Part shown: in pieces, positions 1-7,260 of the stretch
Layout: each line of letters starts with the position of its first letter
How positions within the stretch are numbered: the stretch's first letter is position 1
NCBI GenBank assembly: GCA_022843505.1
Contig: JALHNN010000023.1
Coordinates: 1 to 13,679 of the forward strand
Source: Sulfuritalea sp.
Lineage (GTDB): Bacteria; Pseudomonadota; Gammaproteobacteria; Burkholderiales; Rhodocyclaceae
Reading direction: 5' to 3'
Length of the DNA stretch: 13,679 bases
The notes under the pieces: model-generated
Database searches by the model: none
Told to the model about the DNA's origin: nothing
Seen by the model: the letters and a program-made list of their open reading frames with translations, nothing else
Translations under genes and position numbers: made by a program

Positions 1-921
1 CTCCTCGATGCTGGCGGTGGTTTCTTCCACGCTTGCCGCCTGCTCGCTGGACGACTGCGACAGCGACTGCGCCGTGGCGGAGACCTGGCCGGAGGCGTTG
101 GACAGGGCTTCGGAGGCACTCTTCACTTCGCCGATGATCTGGTTTAGCTTGGCAATCAGGCCCTGCTGCGCCGACAGCATCTGGCCGATTTCGTCCTTGC
201 TGATGTCGTCGATGCGTACCGTCAGGTCGCCGTCGGCCAGACGCTGGGTCACGCCCAGCGCTTCATTGACAGGACGGGTGATGCTGCGGGTCACCCAGAA
301 CGCCAGCATCACCGCCAGAACAAAACCGATGATCGCGCCGAACATGAGGGTGGTGTTGGTCAGCGAATGCAGGGAGTCCATTTCCTTTTCACGAGTGACC
401 AAAAGATCACGCTCGGCTTTATCAAGCTCCGCAACGATCACCCGCATGGCGTCCATGTGCGTTTTGCCACTACCGACGACGGCAATGACCTCGTTATATC
501 GTGCGACATTGCTGCCGACGTCGCGACGGATGGCGATACTCGTGTCGACGGCTTCTTTGAGAAACGCCTGGTAGGCGCCCAAGAGTTTGTCGAGGCGCGC
601 TTGCTGGGCGGGGTTGTCTGAGGTCAGCTTTTTGGCCGCGGCATGGGCCTTTAAGAATTGCTCCTTGCCGCCGGTATATGGGCCGAGAAACTCATCTTTT
701 CCTGCCACCAGAAAACCACGCTGGCCCGTTTCAATATTGACCAGACTGCCGATGATATTCCCCGTTTCTTCCAGCACCTGATAGGTATGAATACTCATGT
801 CGGAGGCTTTGGCGTAGCGCTCGAGGTTGATATATGCCGTGGCAATGACGGAAATCAGAATTGTGACGACGAGTCCAAAAGCGCCGCCAAGGCGCGTGCC
901 GATCTTGAGGTTCTGGAACAT
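1..921 (-). CDS. Methyl-accepting chemotaxis protein with CHASE3 and HAMP domains (3' end beyond window)
   Basis: Inner-membrane chemoreceptor that should feed a periplasmic signal to CheW/CheA. The frame is open from ATG 921 to the window edge: 307 codons, with no stop, so the C-terminus is missing. Seen: a short N-terminal tail; TM1 at about residues 11-31; a periplasmic CHASE3 region containing IETGQRGFLVAG (residues 64-75), the family signature; TM2 at about 190-210; HAMP at about 208-262, including SITRPVNEALG and LADGDLTVRIDDI; then the start of the methylated coiled coil, whose last visible part (about 285-307) is rich in Ser, Gln and Glu. AAGGAG lies eight bases before the ATG and fixes the start. 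It lies 77 bases downstream of the CheA-like gene on the same strand, so it probably shares its transcript. The ligand cannot be read from the sequence. The missing part should hold the kinase-contacting hairpin tip. Confidence 0.93.
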   Translation of the reverse strand, partial: MFQNLKIGTRLGGAFGLVVTILISVIATAYINLERYAKASDMSIHTYQVLEETGNIIGSLVNIETGQRGFLVAGKDEFLGPYTGGKEQFLKAHAAAKKLTSDNPAQQARLDKLLGAYQAFLKEAVDTSIAIRRDVGSNVARYNEVIAVVGSGKTHMDAMRVIVAELDKAERDLLVTREKEMDSLHSLTNTTLMFGAIIGFVLAVMLAFWVTRSITRPVNEALGVTQRLADGDLTVRIDDISKDEIGQMLSAQQGLIAKLNQIIGEVKSASEALSNASGQVSATAQSLSQSSSEQAASVEETTASIEE

Positions 922-998
922 GAGGATGACTCCTTGGTGGTGACGATGGAGGATGGCTTATGCCGTATCCGGATTAGGAACCGTTAAACGGCGTTGAC

Positions 999-2243
999 TC
1001 AATGCATTTCAAGGCGATGCACGCCGGTATTGCCTTCGGCCTGCAGTTCTTCACGGCGCGCGCTGCGGCTGACCAGCGCCTGCACGTCGAGGATCAGCGC
1101 GACTTCGCCGCTGCCCAGGATGGTCGAGCCGCCGATGCCGCGCATGTGGCGGAACAGCGTTCCCAGGGGCTTGATCACGGTCTGGAATTCCCCCAGCAGC
1201 TGGTCGACGACAATGCCGGCCTTTTGCCCGGCGTACTGCACCACCACCACGTTCTCGCGTGCCGGGTGGTCGCCCGGAACTTCGAACAGTTCCCGCAAGC
1301 GGACATAGGGCAGGACTTCGCCGCGCAGGTTGATGTAGTCGCGATCGGCGGTGGTATTGGCAAGCTCAAGGCACTCGACCACCGTATCGAGCGGGATCAC
1401 GTAGGATGACTTGGCAACACCGGTGAGGAAGCCGTCGATGATGGCCAGGGTCAGCGGCAGGCGGATCGAGAAGCGCGAGCCCGCCCCCGGCGTACTATCG
1501 ACGCCGAGCGTCCCCCGCAGCGCGGCGATGTTCTGCTTCAATGCCGCCAGACCGGTCCCCTGGCCGGAAAACCCGGCGTCGAAGATCAGCTTGAGGACGT
1601 CCTCGTCCGATTCCGAATGACCGGCCTGCAGCAGACCCTTTTCGATCGCCTCGGCCGCGATGGCTTCGCTGTCCAGGCCGGCGCCATCGTCGGCCACCTC
1701 GATGACGATGCTGGCCGAATCGTGGAAGGCGTGGAGCTCGATCCGCCCCTTGGCCGGCTTGCCTGCCGCGATGCGGCTGTCGGCTGATTCGATGCCGTGG
1801 TCGAGGGCATTCCGGACCAGTTGCAGCAGCGGATCGGCGACCTTTTCAACGACGGACTTGTCCAGTTCGGTGTCGGCTCCCGTCAGGACGACTTCGATGT
1901 CCTGGGCGCGCTCCCCAGCCTCTTCACAAGCGGCCGAACGAACGCGCTCGAAGGTTTCGCCTATTTTCACCATGCGCATCTGCAGCGCCGCGTCACGGAT
2001 GTTTTCCACCAGATGGGAAACCACGGCGTTGGCTTCGGCCAGCACAGACTGGCCGCTGCGATGGGCCAGCAGGCTTGCCGAGGCGCTCGCAATCACCAGC
2101 TCGCCCACCAGATCGATCAGGTAGTTGAGCTTGTCGGCCTGTCCGTCGAGACCGGCGACAGTTTCATCGCCTGCAAGCGGAGCCGCTGTAGCGGGTCGGT
2201 CAATCGCGTTGGCTGCGGCGGCCGAGTCGGTGGCATCTTCCAT
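999..2243 (-). CDS. CheA-type chemotaxis histidine kinase lacking P1/P2 (P3-P4-P5 only)
   Basis: 414 residues. After about 30 Ala-rich residues comes P3, the dimerisation domain, with LIDLVGELVIA (42-52). P4, the ATPase, follows with N-box LVRNALDHGIE (142-152, Asn145) and G1 VADDGAGL (183-190). P5, the CheW-like domain, runs from about 278 to 392. No HPt domain precedes P3: the protein starts almost at P3, and the upstream DNA encodes a different small protein. It therefore has no histidine to autophosphorylate. The known parallel is Rhodobacter sphaeroides CheA4, also P3-P4-P5, which phosphorylates the P1 of CheA3. The ATP lid is also short: IFDAGFS runs straight into GQGTGLAAL, where ordinary CheA has about nine more residues before GRGVGMD. 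I chose ATG 2243 because AGAGGA sits seven to eight bases upstream; an open frame continues to 2336, but it overlaps the preceding gene. It is probably co-transcribed with the genes on both sides. Confidence 0.9.
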   Translation of the reverse strand: MEDATDSAAAANAIDRPATAAPLAGDETVAGLDGQADKLNYLIDLVGELVIASASASLLAHRSGQSVLAEANAVVSHLVENIRDAALQMRMVKIGETFERVRSAACEEAGERAQDIEVVLTGADTELDKSVVEKVADPLLQLVRNALDHGIESADSRIAAGKPAKGRIELHAFHDSASIVIEVADDGAGLDSEAIAAEAIEKGLLQAGHSESDEDVLKLIFDAGFSGQGTGLAALKQNIAALRGTLGVDSTPGAGSRFSIRLPLTLAIIDGFLTGVAKSSYVIPLDTVVECLELANTTADRDYINLRGEVLPYVRLRELFEVPGDHPARENVVVVQYAGQKAGIVVDQLLGEFQTVIKPLGTLFRHMRGIGGSTILGSGEVALILDVQALVSRSARREELQAEGNTGVHRLEMH

Positions 2244-2256
2244 TGCGTTTTCCTCT

Positions 2257-2508
2257 TCAATCATTGCCGGAACTGCCGGTCGAGCGCTCGGGCCGGGTCG
2301 CTGCGGCGGCCCGCATGGTCCCGGAACCGGGTGCAAGGCACTCCATGCGCCACCGGCATCTCCATTCCACGCAGTCGCTCTTGTCGGTCAAGAAGCAGTC
2401 GGCATGGCCCTCGGCGAGCTGGATCTTCCTGACAAGATTGGCCAAGCCCAGCCCGGCGTCCGCGATGAAATACTGCTGGGCGAGCTTTTGCAGATCCAAC
2501 CGGTTCAC
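2257..2508 (-). CDS. Small four-cysteine protein heading the chemosensory operon
   Basis: 83 residues starting with GTG. GAGGAG lies five bases upstream, a strong ribosome site. The stop lies 13 bases before the CheA-like start, and that gene's Shine-Dalgarno sequence sits in the gap next to it, so the two are probably coupled. Residues 1-36 look like a small helical domain (LVRKIQLAEGH at 25-35). A cysteine cluster follows: Cys38-x7-Cys46-x4-Cys51-x5-Cys57, including CRWRMECL at 51-58. The tail (59-83) is low-complexity. From memory, LVRxIQxAEGxxxCF followed by CxWRxxC resembles short uncharacterised proteobacterial proteins, some annotated as SAP-like; I cannot verify this here. Four cysteines in this spacing suggest a zinc or iron-sulfur site (inference). 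There is no HPt-type HxxKG motif, so it is not the missing P1 domain. I infer a role with the adjacent CheA only from position. Confidence 0.72.
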   Translation of the reverse strand: MNRLDLQKLAQQYFIADAGLGLANLVRKIQLAEGHADCFLTDKSDCVEWRCRWRMECLAPGSGTMRAAAATRPERSTGSSGND

Positions 2509-2739
2509 GAAATCTCCTCAGCAAGCATCAGGGCCAGGACCGCAGGGTTTCCATCATCTGCCGGTTTGCCCGATTCGCTCAGAGTAGAAATACTCAGTGC
2601 GTCTGGTGGAATACCCACGCTGCCGCTCGGCCGATCAGGTGGTTCTACTCAGGCCGGCGCCTTGTATCCCGCGCCGATAGGCATTAGATTGGAACGCCAT
2701 GCAACTCGTCACCCGCGATTCGGATGCACATGGCCTCAC
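2509..2739. promoter_or_regulatory. Divergent intergenic region between chemosensory operon and hybrid kinase
   Basis: 231 bases containing the start signals of both divergent units. Seen: the direct repeat TACTCAG at 2591-2597 and 2646-2652; the inverted pair AGTAGAA (2583-2589) and TTCTACT (2643-2649); and a small perfect hairpin GAGTA-GAAA-TACTC at 2582-2595. A weak plus-strand promoter candidate is TTGTAT (2662-2667), a 17-base spacer and TAGATT (2685-2690), only a partial match to sigma-70. I saw no convincing sigma-54 or sigma-28 consensus. The repeats could be operators, but nothing in the sequence names the regulator. Confidence 0.35.
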
Positions 2740-5700
2740 ATGACTGCTGAGCAAACGACCGGTGCCGCGAGCCGGGTCACCGCATTTGTCGCCTCTGCCG
2801 GCGCGCTGGCGATCGCGGGCGGGGGTGCGGTGCTCGTCGGCTGGGCTCTGGATATCGGAATCCTCAAGACCCTGCCGTTCGAGGTTTCAGCGAAACCGAA
2901 CACGGCGCTGTGCTTCGTCCTGATCGGTGTTGCCATTTTTTTCGCGGCCCGTTGCCCGGCGGCGGTCGATCTCCGAACGAGTGGTGTGCCGGCCCGTGTC
3001 GGCCATGCGTGCGCGTGGGTGGTCGGACTGATCGGGTCAGTGACGCTGGCGGAGTACCTGTCCGGCTGGAATCCGGGTATCGACGAGTGGCTCTTTCCCG
3101 AGCCGGCCGGCGCGGTCGCCACCTCTCACCCCGGGCGCATGGCTCCGGAGTCGGCCCTGTGCTTTCTGCTTCTGGCGATCTCCCTGGTGACCCACCATTG
3201 GACCGGGCCAGGGCGCGCCATTGCCGTGTCCAGCATAGTCATCGGCTTGATCGTGACCGCCCTCTCGCTGGCAGCGATGCTATCCCACCTGACACCGCAA
3301 TTGGGTGCCTTCGGCTGGTTCGGCATGACGCCGATGTCGGTGTATGCGTCCCTGTTGTTTTCCTTCCTTGGCGCCGCCAGCGCCGCTCTGGCCTGGCGAT
3401 CGAATCCCGGCATGTGGTCGATTGGTGCCGGGGTCACGTCGCTGTTTGCCCTGGGGCTGCTGGCCCTGGTGGTCGCCGGACTGACACTGAGCCGCACCCA
3501 ATACGCTCTGCAGCAATCGGGCAGCGCGATAGTCCAGTCCGAGCGCATCCATGATCAGACCGACCTCGTCAAGGCACACATAGGCCAGGCCAGCGGGGAC
3601 CTGCGCGCTTACCTGCTTGGCGGCGAAATGCGCTATCTGCACGCCTATCAGGCATCGATTGCGGCCATCGCCGGGCATTTGTCCTCACTTCGCAAGTCGG
3701 TGGCGGACAGCGGCAGCCCGGATGAATCGGGTCATCTGTCCGACCTCGAGGAACTGCTGGCGCGGCGGGGCGATTGGCAAGCGCGGATCGCCGAGGCAGG
3801 GCAGGCAAACACCGGCAGTGTCTCCCGCCGCAGAATGGCGGACCAGGCGGCCGACGAGCTGGAATCCCTGCTCGGCGGGATACGAGAGCTTCAAGACAGG
3901 CATCGCCGGCACATCGAGGCCCTGCAGGCCCAAACCGACAGCGCCAACGACATTTCCTCCGCGATCGTTTTCGGCACCACTCTGCTGAGCATTCTGGTCT
4001 TCCTGCTGGCGATGCTGCGCCTGAATTCTTCCGAAGTCCAGCGCCAGAAGGCCACGCGCGCACTTGTCCGCAGCGAGACGCACCACCGTTCGGCGGTCCA
4101 GTCGGCCCACGATGCCATCGTCACCGCAGACAGTGACGGCAATATCGTCGGCTGGAACCAGGGCGCCGAAAGGATCTTCGGCTACACCGAGGCGGAAGTC
4201 AGGGGTCAACCGCTCATGCTTCTTATGCCTGAGCGATTTCGCGATCGACACCTCAATGGCATGCGCCGGGCACTGGCAGGAGAAGCCCCGGTCGTCGATG
4301 AAAAGCTTCTGGCAGTGGCGGGCCTGCGCAAGGACGGAACCGAATTCGAGATGGAGTTGTCGCTGGCGAATTGGGACGACGGGGATCGTCATTTCTTTAC
4401 CGGGACCCTGCGCGACGTCTCCGCGCGCGAGGCGGCTGCCCGCCAGATCAGGATGCTCTCCCAGGCTGTGGAGCAGAGCCCCGAGAGCATCGTGATCACC
4501 AATCTCGACGCTGAAATCGAGTATGTGAATCAAGCCTTCCTGCTCGCCACCGGGTACAGCCGCGACGAGGTGATCGGCCAGAACCCGCGCATCCTGCATT
4601 CCGGCAGGACGCCGGCAGAGAGCTACGCCTCGCTCTGGGAGGCGCTGACGCAGGGAAGGACTTGGCAGGGCGAGTTCTACAACCGGCGCAGGGACGGCAG
4701 TGAATACATCGAGTTCGCAGTCATTTCACCGATCTGCCAGGCCGATGGGCAGATCACCCATTATCTGGCGATCAAGGAAGACATCACCGAGCGCAAGCGA
4801 TCCGCGGAGGCACTGCAGGCGTCCAGGGCGCTCCTGCAGAACGTGATCGACGCGAGCCCGGACTGGATCTATGTGAAGGATACCGAGCACCGCTTCCTGC
4901 TGGCCAACCGGAGCATTGCCAGCGCCTTGGAGCAGGCGCCGGAGGCCATGATCGGCAGCCAGGACAGCGATTACCTGCCTCTGGAGCTGATCGATCGCCA
5001 TGAAGGCGACGGCATGCGGAACTTCCGCAGCGACGACGATGCGGTATTCCGGGGAGAAACGATACACAATCCCTGCGACCGTTTGTATTTCCAGAACGGC
5101 AAAAGCAGATACTTCGATAGCTTCAAGTGCCCGCTGTACGATGCTTCGGGCCGGGTTTTCGGGGTTCTCGGCATACGCCGCGACATTACGGAGCGCATCA
5201 ACCGGGAGCAGGAGCAGAAGGCCCTCCAGGCGCAGCTGTGGCAAGCGCAGAAGATGGAAGCGGTCGGCCACCTGACGGGCGGTGTGGCCCACTATTTCAA
5301 CAATATCCTTGCCTCCATCCTCGGCTATGCGGAGCTCCTGCAGATGTCGCCCGAGCTTCGCCAGAACGACAGCCTGGCCAGCTATCTCCAGGAGATCCTG
5401 CAGTCCGGCATCCGCGCCAAGGAACTGATCGCACAGTTGCTCACCTTCAGCCAGAAAAGCGCGACCGCAAGCGAAACCATCGGCGTGGCGCCCATCGTCG
5501 CGGAAGTCATGCAGATGCTGCGCGCGACGATTCCGACATCGATTTCGATGGATTCCGAGATCGCGGATGCCCTGCCGGACGTGCTGGTCAGTCCGGTGCA
5601 GCTGCATCAGATCCTGACGAACCTGGTGGTCAATGCGCGCGATGCCATCGCCGGGCTGGGTTCGATCCGCGTCCGGGTCGAGTCCCTGGCGGCCGGCGAC

Positions 5701-6414
5701 GCGCTGCTCTGCGACGCCTGCCATCGCGAATTCAGCGGCTCCCATGTACTGGTCTCCGTGCTCGACAGCGGGTCCGGGATACCCGAGGACATCCTGCCCA
5801 GGATCTTCGACCCGTTCTTCACGACCAAGGAGGTCGGCCGGGGCAGCGGCCTCGGGCTGTCCGTGCTGCACGGTATCGTCCATTCGGCCGGCGGCCATAT
5901 CGAAGTGCGAACCAAGCGCAACCAGGGGACGGAATTCCGCATCTACCTGCCGGCGCAGGCGGCGCGGAGCCGGAGTGCCCCCCCCGAGGTCGAAGCGGCC
6001 GGCGGAACGCGGCTGGCTCGCGGGCACATCATGGTGGTGGATGACGAGGCCGTCATCGTCGAGTACTTGACCGTGCTTTTCAGCTATCTCGGCTGCCGGG
6101 TCACCGGCCTGACCAGCGCCCGCGCCGCCTTGTCCGTGTTCGAGGAAGATCCGGATGGCGTCGATTTGCTGATCACCGATCAGGCCATGCCGGAAATGAC
6201 CGGTGCCGACCTGAGCCGGGCCGTGCTCGCCCGCCGACCCGATCTGCCCATCGTCCTGAACACGGGTTGCGGCAGCGACGTGGATATGGATATTGCCCGC
6301 CGGATCGGCATTCGCCGCTATCTGGTCAAGCCGGTACCGGTCAAGGTTTACGAGGATATTGCCGCCGAGTACCTGCCCCGGGCGGTCGGGCCGGATCGAG
6401 GCGTGACCGGCTAG
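2740..6414 (+). CDS. Hybrid sensor histidine kinase: multi-TM, CHASE3-like, three PAS, HisKA, HATPase, receiver
   Basis: 1224 residues, inner membrane. An N-terminal bundle of about seven TM segments (residues ~10-260) is followed by a CHASE3-like periplasmic region (~260-400; LRAYLLGGEMRYLHAY) and a last TM (405-428). Three PAS/PAC units follow (~445-565, 570-690, 695-822; ITERKR and ITERINRE close the last two). HisKA has phosphoacceptor His851 in GGVAHYFNNIL. HATPase has an N-box with Asn965, DSGSGIPED, and GRGSGLGL near 1033; it carries a CDACHREF insertion. The receiver has VVDDE, Asp1147 in LITDQAMPEMTG, and Lys1197. His is followed by Tyr where the family has Asp or Glu. ATG 2740 is chosen because the membrane domain begins there; the open frame runs back to 2125 only as an antisense shadow of the CheA gene. 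The ribosome site is weak. It probably phosphorylates the convergent FixJ-type regulator, by its own receiver or directly (inference). Confidence 0.92.
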   Translation: MTAEQTTGAASRVTAFVASAGALAIAGGGAVLVGWALDIGILKTLPFEVSAKPNTALCFVLIGVAIFFAARCPAAVDLRTSGVPARVGHACAWVVGLIGSVTLAEYLSGWNPGIDEWLFPEPAGAVATSHPGRMAPESALCFLLLAISLVTHHWTGPGRAIAVSSIVIGLIVTALSLAAMLSHLTPQLGAFGWFGMTPMSVYASLLFSFLGAASAALAWRSNPGMWSIGAGVTSLFALGLLALVVAGLTLSRTQYALQQSGSAIVQSERIHDQTDLVKAHIGQASGDLRAYLLGGEMRYLHAYQASIAAIAGHLSSLRKSVADSGSPDESGHLSDLEELLARRGDWQARIAEAGQANTGSVSRRRMADQAADELESLLGGIRELQDRHRRHIEALQAQTDSANDISSAIVFGTTLLSILVFLLAMLRLNSSEVQRQKATRALVRSETHHRSAVQSAHDAIVTADSDGNIVGWNQGAERIFGYTEAEVRGQPLMLLMPERFRDRHLNGMRRALAGEAPVVDEKLLAVAGLRKDGTEFEMELSLANWDDGDRHFFTGTLRDVSAREAAARQIRMLSQAVEQSPESIVITNLDAEIEYVNQAFLLATGYSRDEVIGQNPRILHSGRTPAESYASLWEALTQGRTWQGEFYNRRRDGSEYIEFAVISPICQADGQITHYLAIKEDITERKRSAEALQASRALLQNVIDASPDWIYVKDTEHRFLLANRSIASALEQAPEAMIGSQDSDYLPLELIDRHEGDGMRNFRSDDDAVFRGETIHNPCDRLYFQNGKSRYFDSFKCPLYDASGRVFGVLGIRRDITERINREQEQKALQAQLWQAQKMEAVGHLTGGVAHYFNNILASILGYAELLQMSPELRQNDSLASYLQEILQSGIRAKELIAQLLTFSQKSATASETIGVAPIVAEVMQMLRATIPTSISMDSEIADALPDVLVSPVQLHQILTNLVVNARDAIAGLGSIRVRVESLAAGDALLCDACHREFSGSHVLVSVLDSGSGIPEDILPRIFDPFFTTKEVGRGSGLGLSVLHGIVHSAGGHIEVRTKRNQGTEFRIYLPAQAARSRSAPPEVEAAGGTRLARGHIMVVDDEAVIVEYLTVLFSYLGCRVTGLTSARAALSVFEEDPDGVDLLITDQAMPEMTGADLSRAVLARRPDLPIVLNTGCGSDVDMDIARRIGIRRYLVKPVPVKVYEDIAAEYLPRAVGPDRGVTG

Positions 6415-7025
6415 CGGAACAGATTCACCAGTTCCACCGTCGATTCGACATGCAGTTTCTGCATGATGCGGGTGCGGTGGTTCTCCACCGTGCGGGAACT
6501 GATGTTCAGCAACTCCGCGGTCTTGCGGCTCGATTTGCCGGACTTCACGTAGGCCACCACGCTGCGCTCGCGCGGCGTTAGCAAGGCCAGGCGGGCTTCA
6601 GATGCCTGCCTTGCGGCCCACTCGGCGTATTGGATCCGGCTGCGTTCCAGCGCCAGCTGGATCTTTCCCAGCAGTTGTTGCGCGCTGAAGGGCTTTTCGA
6701 CGAAATCGAACGCACCCCGCTTCATGGCTTCCACCGCGATGCTTACTTCGGCAAAGCCCGTAATGAAGATGATCGGGGGCGCGGCATCCCTGGTCGTCAG
6801 TTCGCTCTGCAGCTTCAGCCCGTCGATGTCAGGCATGCGGACGTCGGACAGGACGCAGGCGCAGGGCAGGGGCCGGTACGCCGCAAGAAATTCCCTGGCT
6901 GTCGAGAATGCCTGCGCGCCGACGCCGATGCTGGCAACCAGTGCCTGCAGCATTCGGAGTATCGCCGGGTCGTCATCAACCAGATACACGGTTCCCGTCG
7001 GATTGGCCAATTTCGTGGTGCTCAT
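6411..7025 (-). CDS. FixJ/NarL-type response regulator with LuxR HTH domain
   Basis: 204 residues: a complete two-domain cytoplasmic DNA-binding regulator. The receiver covers about 10-125, with acidic pocket Asp17-Asp18-Asp19, phosphoacceptor Asp61 in LSDVRMPDIDG, the switch Thr in IFITG (86-90), and Lys111 in FVEKPF. A linker leads to the LuxR-type HTH, with LTPRERSVVAYVKSGKSSRK (149-168) and NISSRTVENHRTRIMQKL (174-191). This is the FixJ arrangement, usually a transcription activator paired with a PAS-containing kinase. The PAS-rich hybrid kinase it converges on is the obvious partner: the two stop codons share CTAG at 6411-6414. ATG 7025 follows a run of A residues without a clear Shine-Dalgarno sequence, so the start is less certain than the domains. 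TACGG repeats lie just upstream and could be its own binding sites. Targets are unknown. Confidence 0.94.
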   Translation of the reverse strand: MSTTKLANPTGTVYLVDDDPAILRMLQALVASIGVGAQAFSTAREFLAAYRPLPCACVLSDVRMPDIDGLKLQSELTTRDAAPPIIFITGFAEVSIAVEAMKRGAFDFVEKPFSAQQLLGKIQLALERSRIQYAEWAARQASEARLALLTPRERSVVAYVKSGKSSRKTAELLNISSRTVENHRTRIMQKLHVESTVELVNLFR

Positions 7026-7260
7026 TTTTTACGGATGAATGGCTCTTTGGAGGTGGAGGGTCGCAGAAAGCGGGGTTGCCGTAAATCCGTAGTTTCCGCA
7101 GAACAGATGCCCGGCCGGTTTGGCGCCTGGATCGGCCCCAGTGTGCGCTATCGAACCGACGGCGATCTTCGCCGCCTGCATCCTGTGGCTCCTGGCGGCG
7201 GCACGCCATTGCACGGAGGATCGGGCATGTCGGTTACAACGCGACGCGGCATTGCAACTG
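7026..7260. promoter_or_regulatory. Upstream region of the response regulator with TACGG repeats
   Basis: Non-coding as far as I can tell. Read on the minus strand, TACGG occurs twice at an eight-base spacing (7091-7087 and 7083-7079). A further copy in inverted orientation, TACGGAT at 7030-7036, abuts the regulator's start codon and mirrors ATCCGTA at 7085-7091. Paired short repeats upstream of a FixJ-type gene suggest autoregulation (inference). The remaining part (7100-7260) shows no gene, hairpin or promoter I would defend. Confidence 0.35.

Noticed and set aside
978..994. Near-palindrome CCGTTAAACGG between the CheA-like and receptor genes
   Set aside because: The arms are five bases with a one-base centre, so no RNA hairpin of useful stability forms, and no T-run follows.
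2244..2336. Longer CheA start at 2336 (or at 2264)
   Set aside because: The extension is Pro/Arg-rich and overlaps the four-cysteine gene. ATG 2243 has a well-spaced Shine-Dalgarno sequence.
2257..2508. Small protein as the missing HPt domain of the CheA-like kinase
   Set aside because: It is too short for a four-helix HPt bundle and has no HxxKG-type motif. Its core is a cysteine cluster.
2125..2739. In-frame extension of the hybrid kinase by 205 codons
   Set aside because: It lies antisense to the CheA-like and four-cysteine genes, has no domain or start signal, and reads like a GC-rich shadow. The membrane domain begins just after ATG 2740.
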